Part shown: positions 20,435-25,729 of the stretch, piece after piece
Layout: each line of letters opens with the position of its first letter
How positions within the stretch are numbered: position 1 is the first letter of the stretch
Source: a virus
Strand: one strand, 5' to 3'
DNA length: 32,656 nucleotides
IMG/VR virus record: IMGVR_UViG_3300030107_006671
Span: 1 to 32,656 of that record
Translations under genes and position numbers: made by a program
The notes under the pieces: model-generated
What the model was told of the DNA's origin: nothing
What the model saw: the letters and a program-made list of their open reading frames with translations, nothing else
The model's database searches: none

Positions 20435-20459
20435 GCGGCGGCTGTACTAGCCCGCCGCC
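20435..20459 (-). repeat. 25-nt array hairpin, GC subtype, downstream of 20474..20872
   Basis: GCGGCGG-G-CTA / CAGCCGCCGC with loop GTA differs from the 15858-15882 hairpin by one base, which breaks the innermost pair. The T-run is short (TTTAAC), so termination would be weaker here. Confidence 0.75.
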
Positions 20460-20473
20460 AAATGAGCCACTGT

Positions 20474-20872
20474 TTATTGTTCTACGTACTCTTTGGCAAC
20501 AAAGTACGTTGGGGCAGGACCACCCCACTGCCCGTTCGTGTACCACACTACAAGGTGCGGTTGCTCGGTGTTGCCCCATGTTTGTACCACCTCGTAACTG
20601 CCGTCACCGTAGGGCTTGGCTTGTTGCTCGGTGGTGGGCTTTGGCAGTTGCTCGGTAAACTCCCAAAACCCGTCAGGAGCTTCACCCGTGCTACCCTCAA
20701 AACAGTAAAACTCGCGGTTGCCCATGGTTTCGTGTAAAAGTGCTTTAGGACACAGCGCACCGTGTTCACTAAAATATTTTACCCATTCGCCGCCGGTGTT
20801 TAAACCGGTGCTGTCCGTACCGTTTTTGATTTGTTGCTTAAGGCTGTCACTAAGCCAGTAAGTTTCTTGCAT
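20474..20872 (-). CDS. Array gene, tandem paralog B (132 aa)
   Basis: The 132-residue protein is the partner of 20017..20415, with the same length and the blocks GALCPKALL, MGNREFYCFE, FWEFTEQLPKPTT, VVQTW and TYFVAKEYVEQ. The N-terminus (MQETYWLSDSLKQQIKNGTDS) differs. The conserved NREFYC and FTEQLPKP blocks with variable loops suggest a common fold that has diverged on its surface, as in proteins that bind changing host targets. DNA identity extends past the stop into CAATAAACAGTGGCTC. No known family. Confidence 0.78.
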   Translation of the reverse strand: MQETYWLSDSLKQQIKNGTDSTGLNTGGEWVKYFSEHGALCPKALLHETMGNREFYCFEGSTGEAPDGFWEFTEQLPKPTTEQQAKPYGDGSYEVVQTWGNTEQPHLVVWYTNGQWGGPAPTYFVAKEYVEQ

Positions 20873-20909
20873 AATTAATTTCCTTTTAAAAAGTGATTTA
20901 TAAAAAATA

Positions 20910-20934
20910 CCCTACCCACACACTGTAGGTAGGG
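20910..20934 (-). terminator. 25-nt array hairpin, downstream of 20982..21473
   Basis: An 11-bp stem starting CCCTACCTACA with loop GTG, identical in sequence to the copy at 22408-22432, is followed by TATTTTTTATAAATC. AAGTAAGT stands just before the stem. Confidence 0.8.
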
Positions 20935-20981
20935 ACTTACTTAGGAACCAGCCCTGTTTACTCTTTGTGCTCGGTGGCGAT

Positions 20982-21473
20982 TTAGTGCTTTGCCTCCACA
21001 AAATAGGTTTCAGCCATTGTGCAACCCCAAATTTCGTAAGCACTTTTGAACATAAGCACCCGTCTACCCTTGTAGCCAATGCGATGCTCGGAAACACTAA
21101 ACCTTGCCCCCTTGGGAAATTTATAGCCGTCTACCCACGTGTTTATTAGTTTAAACTTATCGGGGTCTAATAAAGCGGGTTGGTAGTCGTTACTAGGCAT
21201 GGGGTGTAGTAACTCCGTTAAGTAGTGAAAATGGGCTGTGTTTTGGTCGGTTACCCCAACGCCAAACTCGGGGTCAAGTACATGCCACCCATTGTTATTG
21301 TTGTCATAAGCGTACCGCATCAAGTATGTGGCGTAAGCAAGGTCACAGGCACCATGGTGTGGGTCTTCTTTTTCCATTTCTTTGGCTGAGTTTAGCCAAT
21401 ATTTTATGTGCTCGTTGCTAGGTTGCAATCTGGTAAAACAGTAGTCAATGTATTGCTGTTTGTGTGCGTTCAT
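20982..21473 (-). CDS. Unrecognised array gene, 163 aa, TYFV tail
   Basis: The 163-residue protein has a helical N-terminal half (HKQQYIDYCFTRLQPSNEHIKYWLNSAKEMEKEDPHHGACDLAYATYLMRYAYDNNNN). The C-terminal part is FSVSEHRIGYKGRRVLMFKSAYEIWGCTMAETYFVEAKH, which resembles the end of 19087..19614 (HRI, YKG, TYFV). Several His and Cys are scattered, without a clear metal site. The standard leader lies before the ATG. No family recognised. Confidence 0.75.
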   Translation of the reverse strand: MNAHKQQYIDYCFTRLQPSNEHIKYWLNSAKEMEKEDPHHGACDLAYATYLMRYAYDNNNNGWHVLDPEFGVGVTDQNTAHFHYLTELLHPMPSNDYQPALLDPDKFKLINTWVDGYKFPKGARFSVSEHRIGYKGRRVLMFKSAYEIWGCTMAETYFVEAKH

Positions 21474-21477
21474 AGTT

Positions 21478-21495
21478 TGTTGCCCCTATAAGATT
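21478..21495 (-). promoter_or_regulatory. Array leader copy 4
   Basis: An exact AATCTTATAGGGGCAACA lies 4 nt before ATG 21473, preceded by a T-run and a 25-nt hairpin. Confidence 0.7.
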
Positions 21496-21504
21496 TAAAA
21501 AATG

Positions 21505-21529
21505 CCCTACCCACCTATTGTAGGTAGGG
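21505..21529 (-). terminator. 25-nt array hairpin, downstream of 21559..21732
   Basis: A stem starting CCCTACCTAC with a 5-base loop (the innermost pair is lost) is followed by CATTTTTTAAATC on the minus strand. Confidence 0.78.
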
Positions 21530-21558
21530 ACTTGTAAAAGAGCCATAACTAATTGTTC

Positions 21559-21732
21559 TTATTGACTATGTTTGTTACCCCTTAGTTTTTCTAGCTCTCT
21601 AGCGGATTGCCCTCTGCGGCTTACCGCTTTGGCAATCTTTTGCTCGTTGGTTAGCAAATTGTGGGCAGTCTGCCTAGCTGTAGCCTGTTCCCGTTTTAAC
21701 TCACGGTATGCTGTTATTTTCATATGTTTCAT
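21559..21732 (-). CDS. Small basic helical protein, 57 aa
   Basis: A 57-codon frame starts at ATG 21732 with an excellent ribosome site (AAGGAGG, 5 nt spacing). It begins MKHMKITAYRELKREQATAR and continues as a charged helix (QTAHNLLTNEQKIAKAVSRR, then GQSARELEKLRGNKHSQ). It is rich in Arg, Lys and Gln and may bind nucleic acid or fold as a coiled coil. Its 3' end (CAATAAGAACAATTAGTT) is almost identical to that of 19087..19614 and is followed by an array hairpin, which supports it as a true member of the array. Confidence 0.75.
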   Translation of the reverse strand: MKHMKITAYRELKREQATARQTAHNLLTNEQKIAKAVSRRGQSARELEKLRGNKHSQ

Positions 21733-21759
21733 TTGCACCTCCTTTTTGTTGTGTGGTTT

Positions 21760-21948
21760 TTACTTTTCTTGTAAGTAATGCTTTAACAAGTGACCAAGCA
21801 GTTGGGGTCTTGTTACTTTCATGCCTAACTCTTGGCTTACTAAGTCTTGTGTTTCTAAAAAGTCTTGTATTAGTATTGGGTCTTTAGTAATAAACCCGAC
21901 TGTTGTTGGTTGTTTCGGTCGTTTTGGTCGTTTGTTTGTTTTAGTCAT
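21760..21948 (-). CDS. Small basic protein, possible ribbon-helix-helix-like
   Basis: I choose MTKTNKRPK (ATG 21948) because AAGGAG lies 9 nt upstream, giving 62 residues. The basic arm KTNKRPKRPKQPTT leads to VGFITKDPILIQDFLETQDLVSQELGMKVTRPQLLGHLLKHYLQEK. One strand and two helices with xVTRPQLLGHLLKHYL at the end recall small DNA-binding RHH proteins, but the match is weak. It sits 27 bp before the 57-aa gene and probably shares its transcript, so the pair may be a small regulatory unit. Confidence 0.68.
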   Translation of the reverse strand: MTKTNKRPKRPKQPTTVGFITKDPILIQDFLETQDLVSQELGMKVTRPQLLGHLLKHYLQEK

Positions 21949-21980
21949 AATTTGCATCTCCTTTGTAAGCGTGGTGCTTG

Positions 21981-22373
21981 TCATGGGTTGTATGCCCATT
22001 CGTTGGCTTTTGCCAGTGTGCCCTCAAACAGTAGTTTACAGGGGTATTTTTCGCCATCGCTTTTGCCAAAAATCAACACGCAAAAATGGGGGGTAATCAC
22101 GTAGTGGTACTCGGTATCGGCGTGGTCCGTGTACGATGGGGTAATTTCCATAAACCCGTGTTTTTTGTTGGCTCGCATAAAAGCATGGGCTAGTGTTTTG
22201 GGATGGATGGAGTACCGTAAGTTATTGCTAACTATTTCGCCGTGGCAAACCAAATCCACTGCGGTGTTGGTTAGCCATCTTACCGCCCCCTCGGGGTAGC
22301 CGTCGTGGTGTTTGTACACCGTAGCCGAAGGGTCTCCGTTTCTAGTAAATTGGTACGTTGCTCGTGTTGCCAT
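21981..22373 (-). CDS. Conserved 'MATRATYQF' hypothetical protein, 130 aa
   Basis: The 130-residue protein starts MATRATYQFTRNGDPSATVYKHHDGYPEGAVRWL. I recall this pattern (MATRxxYxF...TVYxHxDGYPEGA) from conserved proteins of unknown function in bacteria and phages. The rest includes HPKTLAHAFMRANKKHGFMEITPSYTDHADTEYHYVITPHFCVLIFGKSDGEKYPCKLLFEGTLAKANEW. Function is unknown. It has a variant of the array leader (TTATAGGGAGACACC) and is the only array member here with a wide family that I know. Confidence 0.78.
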   Translation of the reverse strand: MATRATYQFTRNGDPSATVYKHHDGYPEGAVRWLTNTAVDLVCHGEIVSNNLRYSIHPKTLAHAFMRANKKHGFMEITPSYTDHADTEYHYVITPHFCVLIFGKSDGEKYPCKLLFEGTLAKANEWAYNP

Positions 22374-22376
22374 AAT

Positions 22377-22395
22377 GGTGTCTCCCTATAAGATT
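22377..22395 (-). promoter_or_regulatory. Array leader copy 5, variant AATCTTATAGGGAGACACC
   Basis: This copy reads TTATAGGGAGA, which resembles the start of single-subunit phage RNA polymerase promoters of the T7 type (CTATAGGGAGA). Only the downstream half is similar. It lies 3 nt before ATG 22373. Confidence 0.6.
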
Positions 22396-22407
22396 TATAA
22401 AAAAATG

Positions 22408-22432
22408 CCCTACCCACACACTGTAGGTAGGG
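22408..22432 (-). terminator. 25-nt array hairpin, downstream of 22452..22922
   Basis: An 11-bp stem starting CCCTACCTACA with loop GTG and one T-G pair is followed by CATTTTTTTATAAATC. The box CACTGGCTCTTTGTTAAGT runs from the stop codon to the stem. Confidence 0.85.
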
Positions 22433-22451
22433 ACTTAACAAAGAGCCAGTG

Positions 22452-22922
22452 TTATTTGCTCTGTGGTTTCACAACCAGTTTTACGTAGGGCGTCAACCAA
22501 TACTTGCTAGACCGGCTGTACCCGCCGTGCATAAGAGCCCAAAGGCATACCGGCTTGCGTCGGCTTAACCCAAGGGTGCGACACTTGGTAAGTATGGTTT
22601 TTAAAGTGCGGTCGCCGTCTACGCCATTAAGTATCCAGTTTTGTAGGGTATCGCGCACACCACCACTTTTCCCGCCGTAACCAAAGGGCACGGGCTTGTC
22701 GCTTTTAAAGTCCACGTTTGGCAGGGGCTCTACAAGTATGTTAGCTTCGTTACCTCCAGCGTTTGCTTTTACAAAAGCATCTATCTGGTCGTAGGTAATT
22801 TCCTTGCCGTTTACAATTAATTCCTTGGCAGTGGTTTTCGTGCCGGTTACCACTGGTGCTGGAACCCTGACCTTAGTGGTGCTAACCACTTTAGCCGATG
22901 GTGCTTTAACAGATTTAACCAT
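22452..22922 (-). CDS. Unrecognised array gene, distant paralog of 15899..16492
   Basis: The 156-residue protein starts with a Lys/Val/Pro/Thr-rich arm (about 1-35; KAPSAKVVSTTKVRVPAPVVTGTK). Then come AKELIVNGKEITYDQIDAFVKAN and a compact C-terminal domain (80-156): FGYGGKSGGVRDTLQNWILNGVDGDRTLKTILTKCRTLGLSRRKPVCLWALMHGGYSRSSKYWLTPYVKLVV. The last domain resembles that of 15899..16492, and both have a basic N-terminal arm. The compact domain with GxSRRK and SRSSK could bind nucleic acid. AAAGGATC precedes the ATG, part of the other leader type (ATAGAAAGGA). Function is unknown. Confidence 0.75.
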   Translation of the reverse strand: MVKSVKAPSAKVVSTTKVRVPAPVVTGTKTTAKELIVNGKEITYDQIDAFVKANAGGNEANILVEPLPNVDFKSDKPVPFGYGGKSGGVRDTLQNWILNGVDGDRTLKTILTKCRTLGLSRRKPVCLWALMHGGYSRSSKYWLTPYVKLVVKPQSK

Positions 22923-23165
22923 TTGCAGATCCTTTCTATGATCTATGGGTTTTGTCAGGCAGTATTACCCAACAACCCCAGTGTACCACGGTAAAAAGTC
23001 CTGTGTAATTGTTTTTTATCATCTTGGGGGTTATTTAGTCGTGGCTATTTAACAAATCAAATTTTTAAGCCTACCTTACCCCTTACCCCACCCCGTTTGA
23101 GCCCTTAAAACGCCGCATATAAAGCTCTTTTTTGCGGTTTGAGGCTAAAAAGCCCCACATGGGGG
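22923..23165 (-). promoter_or_regulatory. Gap upstream of the array with candidate promoter
   Basis: On the minus strand TTGATT (23060-23055), 17 bp and TAAATA (23037-23032) make a weak sigma70-like promoter for 22452..22922. A 28-codon frame (MIKNNYTGLFTVVHWGCW..., 22936-23022) has no ribosome site and I do not call it. G-rich stretches (GGGGTGGGGTAAGGGG on the minus strand, near 23080-23095) and the terminator hairpin of the preceding gene fill the rest. Confidence 0.35.
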
Positions 23166-23168
23166 CTA
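23147..23168 (-). terminator. Terminator overlapping the stop of 23166..23408
   Basis: The stem AGCCCC / GGGGCT (loop CATGT or similar) is followed on the minus strand by TTTTTAG. It starts inside the TAG stop codon, so almost no untranslated 3' end is left. Confidence 0.8.
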
Positions 23169-23408
23169 TTTTAACTCTTTGTGTACGGAGTACAGTTCGG
23201 AAAACCGTAGGGCAACGCCGTCACATTTTACGGTTTCTGGTTGGCTTGCGGTCTTACGTTCAAACTCTTCTATTCTTTCAGTAACCATTTCTCCCTCGCC
23301 AGCTTGCACGGCATTTAAGGCTTCGGCAAGGGTATCGTGTTCTACGGTGTGGGTTTGTATTTCATGGGTAGTAACTATGTCGCGGTAAATAAATTCGTAC
23401 TTTGGCAT
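23166..23408 (-). CDS. Small acidic hypothetical protein, 80 aa
   Basis: I start at MPKYEFIYRDIVTTHE (ATG 23408) with AAAGGAAA upstream; the longer frame to 23558 would run through a terminator. The 80 residues comprise a beta-strand start (KYEFIYRDIVTTHEIQTHTVEHDTLAEALNAVQAGEGEMVTERIEEFERK) and an end PETVKCDGVALRFSELYSVHKELK. No family recognised. It lies between two terminators, so it is a single-gene transcript unit like the array members. Confidence 0.72.
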   Translation of the reverse strand: MPKYEFIYRDIVTTHEIQTHTVEHDTLAEALNAVQAGEGEMVTERIEEFERKTASQPETVKCDGVALRFSELYSVHKELK

Positions 23409-23441
23409 GGTGTTTCCTTTTAGTGGGTTTGTGGATAGGGT

Positions 23442-23493
23442 AAAAAAACCTTTCGCCCGTATACGATAGGAGGTTGTAAATACAGGCGAAAGG
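23442..23493 (-). terminator. Terminator after 23528..23710
   Basis: A perfect 9-bp stem CCTTTCGCC / GGCGAAAGG with a loop of 27 bases (containing its own ACCTCC) is followed by seven T on the minus strand. It lies 35 bp after the stop codon. The loop sequence CAACCTCCTATCG is complementary to a ribosome site and may have a second use. Confidence 0.75.
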
Positions 23494-23527
23494 CAAAACA
23501 CTCCTAGGGGAGGAGATAAACACAATG

Positions 23528-23710
23528 TTATGTTGCGGAGTTTAACACAACGTCGCACTTTTGCAAAAAATAATCTTTCTTAAAACGTGCGTTACTGTTG
23601 TTTTCCACAATAAAACGTGCTAAGTCTTGGCGGTGCTTTTCTGGCGACCGCCCCTTTTGCCTACGAATATGCTTGGCAAAAGCGTCTAAGTTAGCTTTAG
23701 TCATTATCAT
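23528..23710 (-). CDS. Small basic protein after RHH gene, 60 aa
   Basis: I start at ATG 23710 (MIMTKANLDAFAKHIRRQKG) because AAGGAG lies 7 nt upstream. The 60 residues continue RSPEKHRQDLARFIVENNSNARFKKDYFLQKCDVVLNSAT. The middle looks helical and the C-terminal FKKDYFLQKC is basic. It overlaps the RHH gene by 14 bp, so the two are made together. A small partner after a DNA-binding antitoxin-like protein suggests a toxin-antitoxin layout, but no toxin fold is visible. Function is unknown. Confidence 0.68.
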   Translation of the reverse strand: MIMTKANLDAFAKHIRRQKGRSPEKHRQDLARFIVENNSNARFKKDYFLQKCDVVLNSAT

Positions 23711-23894
23711 AGCTTGCTCCTTCCTCGGTGGGTTGTCGGGTGGTGGCGTACTGTTCGTAAAAATTAGCCATCCAACGTATTTGTCCAGCCACGCCACGGC
23801 ACTCTGCCGTGGCTTGTTTTCTTAAAAGAGCGTAGGTTTTTAGGTCTACGCTCACGCTTTTTTTATCCTGTATTATGGGTTTGTGCTTTTTCAT
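23697..23894 (-). CDS. Ribbon-helix-helix DNA-binding protein candidate
   Basis: I start at MKKHKPIIQDKK (ATG 23894; AAAGGT about 7 nt upstream), giving 65 residues. The core KKSVSVDLKTYALLRKQATAECRGVAGQIRWMANFYEQ has the form of an Arc/CopG ribbon-helix-helix: strand SVSVDLK, helix TYALLRKQATAE, turn RG, helix VAGQIRWMANFYEQ. The tail (ATTRQPTEEGASYDND) is acidic and disordered. It could repress this part of the genome. It is the clearest candidate transcription factor in the window. Confidence 0.72.
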   Translation of the reverse strand: MKKHKPIIQDKKSVSVDLKTYALLRKQATAECRGVAGQIRWMANFYEQYATTRQPTEEGASYDND

Positions 23895-23899
23895 ACGGG

Positions 23900-24382
23900 T
23901 TACCTTTCGCAATTTATATATAACCGCTTGACGTGTTGCCTAAACAGCTCGCCAAAGCGGTCTTCCATTGCCTCGCCAACAATGTCGTCAAAGTTGTGGT
24001 TATCAATTACCTCGCTAACAATGCTGTCAAAATCGTAATTATCCAAGGCACTGGTAACCCAATCACCAAAGTCGTAGCTGTCCAAAGCGTCCTGTACGGT
24101 TTGCTGTACTACGTCCTGCAGGGTTTCCTGTATTATGTCATCCAGAGCAACCTGTAATCGCTTATGTGCGTTTACCACGTTGCCACTTTCGTAAGTTGAC
24201 GGCAAAGCCCTTGCCGAGCCGCCGGTGTAAACGCTTGGCGTCTTTTTTTGTTGCTTGCTCCAATTAGGGTTGTATTCGTCGCGGGCACTAATGTCGGCGG
24301 CTACCCCTTCATCTCCCACCACAGTATCAGCACTGCCATTAGCACTACTACTAGGTACAGCATTGTTTTGTTCCTTTTCCAT
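23900..24382 (-). CDS. Acidic protein with tandem DFD repeats
   Basis: The 160-residue acidic protein has a disordered N-terminal 75 residues (NNAVPSSSANGSADTVV; YNPNWSKQQKKTPSVYTGGSARALPSTYESGNVV). Next is a helix with Gln (LQVALDDIIQETLQDVVQQTVQDAL), then repeats of 13-14 residues at about 109-150: SYDFGDWVTSALDN, YDFDSIVSEVIDN, HNFDDIVGEAMED, RFGELF. I recall similar DxYDFxxxVxxxLDN repeat proteins in marine phages. The repeats form a regular amphipathic pattern and may assemble or bind a partner. Leader GTTATAGAAAGGACGG precedes the ATG. Confidence 0.78.
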   Translation of the reverse strand: MEKEQNNAVPSSSANGSADTVVGDEGVAADISARDEYNPNWSKQQKKTPSVYTGGSARALPSTYESGNVVNAHKRLQVALDDIIQETLQDVVQQTVQDALDSYDFGDWVTSALDNYDFDSIVSEVIDNHNFDDIVGEAMEDRFGELFRQHVKRLYINCER

Positions 24383-24479
24383 GTTACCGTCCTTTCTATA
24401 ACGGGTTGTTGAAAACTACTTTTAAATACTACACAGCTACTTTGCCACATACAAATGTCATTGTACAACACATTTTAGT

Positions 24480-24869
24480 CTATTCCCAGCGGTAAAATAT
24501 GTGGTTATCAATTTGCACAACTCTTGTTAGTTCTGTTGCCCACGCGGGTAGTATGTCCACGTGGTGGTAGTGCGTTGCTCCCTGTGTCATGTCCAGCTCG
24601 GGGAAAGTGTAGAACATTTGCCGTGCGGTAAATTCCATTTCTTTCCACAACACTTTGTTTTTGGGAGTGTCGGAGTGCCCGTCGCACCAAAAAGAGAAAT
24701 GGCAAACCCCGTCGTGCTCCTGCTCCATGACCTCACAAACCGTGTTGGGATACCGCCCGTCAATCACTCGGTTTAGCACTACTTCGGCTACGGCAAGTTG
24801 CCCAACACGAGGCTCCCCCCTAGCCTCGTGGTATAAAATTAAAGATAAGCATAAAAGTTCAAGCCCCAT
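24480..24869 (-). CDS. SleB-family cell wall hydrolase
   Basis: The 129-residue protein carries the SleB (hydrolase_2) pattern: LILYHEARGEPRVGQLAVAEVVLNRVIDGRYPNTVCEVMEQEHDGVCHFSFWCDG, with E15 in YHEARGEP as likely catalytic glutamate, then GATHYHHVDILPAWATELTRVVQIDNHIFYRW. SleB enzymes are lytic transglycosylases. The start MGLELLCLSLILYHEAR has a short hydrophobic stretch that may place it near the membrane but is part of the fold. It is the second peptidoglycan enzyme, far from the M15 endolysin and in the early-side block. It overlaps 24859..25182 by 11 bp. Confidence 0.88.
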   Translation of the reverse strand: MGLELLCLSLILYHEARGEPRVGQLAVAEVVLNRVIDGRYPNTVCEVMEQEHDGVCHFSFWCDGHSDTPKNKVLWKEMEFTARQMFYTFPELDMTQGATHYHHVDILPAWATELTRVVQIDNHIFYRWE

Positions 24870-25182
24870 TTGGTTTGTCCCCCGTTACCTTGGTGAACCC
24901 AATTTGAGCCACTTGCCACTTTTCACCGTCAAGCACCAACTCGTCACCTACACTGGTGCTTCGTAACTTGGGGTCGCCTACCACGGTTACCCCTTTATTC
25001 TGTACCCAAGGGTGGTCTATAGTATTGGTAAGTTCCCATGCTTTTTCCAGCATAAGTTCGGTGGCTTCGTAACCGCCCAGTTCACCTATTTCTGCAAGTT
25101 TGTGTTCCTTAGTTACGTCCACATAAGCTACTAGGCGTGGCGTGTTTTCAAAGGCTTTGTGTATCACGGCTACTTGTTTCAT
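24859..25182 (-). CDS. Conserved-type hypothetical protein, 107 aa (RSTSVGD motif)
   Basis: The 107-residue protein has MKQVAVIHKAFENTPRLVAYVDVTKEHKLAEIGELGGYEATELMLEKAWELTNTIDHPWVQNKGVTVVGDPKLRSTSVGDELVLDGEKWQVAQIGFTKV. The pattern 'AxELTNxIDxxW...RSTSVGDxxxxDGxxxxVAxxGFxxV' resembles short proteins of unknown role in phages and plasmids (YodL-like by memory, weak). AAGGAGG precedes the ATG. It is joined to the 28-aa membrane peptide gene by a 4-bp overlap and to the SleB gene by an 11-bp overlap, so the three may form one lysis-side unit. Confidence 0.75.
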   Translation of the reverse strand: MKQVAVIHKAFENTPRLVAYVDVTKEHKLAEIGELGGYEATELMLEKAWELTNTIDHPWVQNKGVTVVGDPKLRSTSVGDELVLDGEKWQVAQIGFTKVTGDKPNGA

Positions 25183-25265
25183 AGCAACACCTCCTTACCC
25201 AACCACAGTATTGAAACAGCTAGTGGACTGCAAGCCCAACTCCAAAATAAAATATGTTTTTTCAT
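25179..25265 (-). CDS. 28-residue membrane peptide
   Basis: A 28-codon frame at ATG 25265 begins MKKHILFWSWACSPLAVSIL and continues WLGKEVLL. AAAGGAAC lies 7 nt upstream, and its TGA overlaps the ATG of the next gene (ATGA). It has a basic start and one hydrophobic span (about residues 5-23), as in tiny membrane proteins of phages. The coupling and the ribosome site make it more than chance. It lies two genes before SleB, so a lysis helper is possible. Confidence 0.65.
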   Translation of the reverse strand: MKKHILFWSWACSPLAVSILWLGKEVLL

Positions 25266-25341
25266 AACTTTTGTTCCTTTCTATGAACAGTTATTAACGA
25301 TATATATTTACCCCTACTGCAACTAAACTATAACAAAAGAT

Positions 25342-25722
25342 TTACCCCTGTGGGGTTCTTTTTGCTCCCCACGCTGTTTCTAAAAGAGTAAAGTTATACC
25401 GACCACCCTCCCTTTTTGCTTTTGAACCAATTGGTTTTCTGCCACGGATTAGGGTTTTCTTACTCAAGGGCGTTTTATCCCCTTGGGAGTATTCTTGTTC
25501 TTGTTGGCTTACGGCAAGAGTGCCGTTTTGGTTCCAACAAAGGGTGTCTATGTCTTCCAGGGTGGTGGCTAAACCGTGTGTCTGTGTGTCGGGTAAATTG
25601 GTTGAAAAATCATACGATTGTTGCAACCAGTTACCATGCCAGTCAGGTGTGTCTTTCAGGGGGTGTTTGTAGGGTCGTAAGTAAATAGCTTTCCAAGGGT
25701 GAGTTTTCTTTTGCTTAACCAT
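25342..25722 (-). CDS. Unrecognised protein, 126 aa
   Basis: I prefer MVKQKKTHPWKAIY (ATG 25722, GGTGGTGA upstream, 7 bp after the stop of 25730..26113) over ATG 25752 inside the previous gene. The 126 residues begin with aromatic, basic sequence (KKTHPWKAIYLRPYKHPLKDTPDWHGNWLQQSYDF), then polar NTLEDIDT-like and Gln-rich sequence. The end is basic (KTPLSKKTLIRGRKPIGSKAKREGGRYNFTLLETAWGAKRTPQG). GRKPIGSKAKREGG resembles AT-hook-like arms of DNA-binding proteins. No family is known to me. Confidence 0.7.
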   Translation of the reverse strand: MVKQKKTHPWKAIYLRPYKHPLKDTPDWHGNWLQQSYDFSTNLPDTQTHGLATTLEDIDTLCWNQNGTLAVSQQEQEYSQGDKTPLSKKTLIRGRKPIGSKAKREGGRYNFTLLETAWGAKRTPQG

Positions 25723-25729
25723 GGCACGG

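Noticed and set aside
15850-22432. Integron-type attC sites
   Set aside because: Hairpins are only 25 nt, lack the R and L box layout and extrahelical bases, and no tyrosine recombinase is in the window. Kept only as an analogy.
22936-23022. 28-codon minus-strand frame MIKNNYTGLFTVVHWGCW...
   Set aside because: No ribosome site and no stop-start coupling, unlike the 28-codon gene at 25179..25265.
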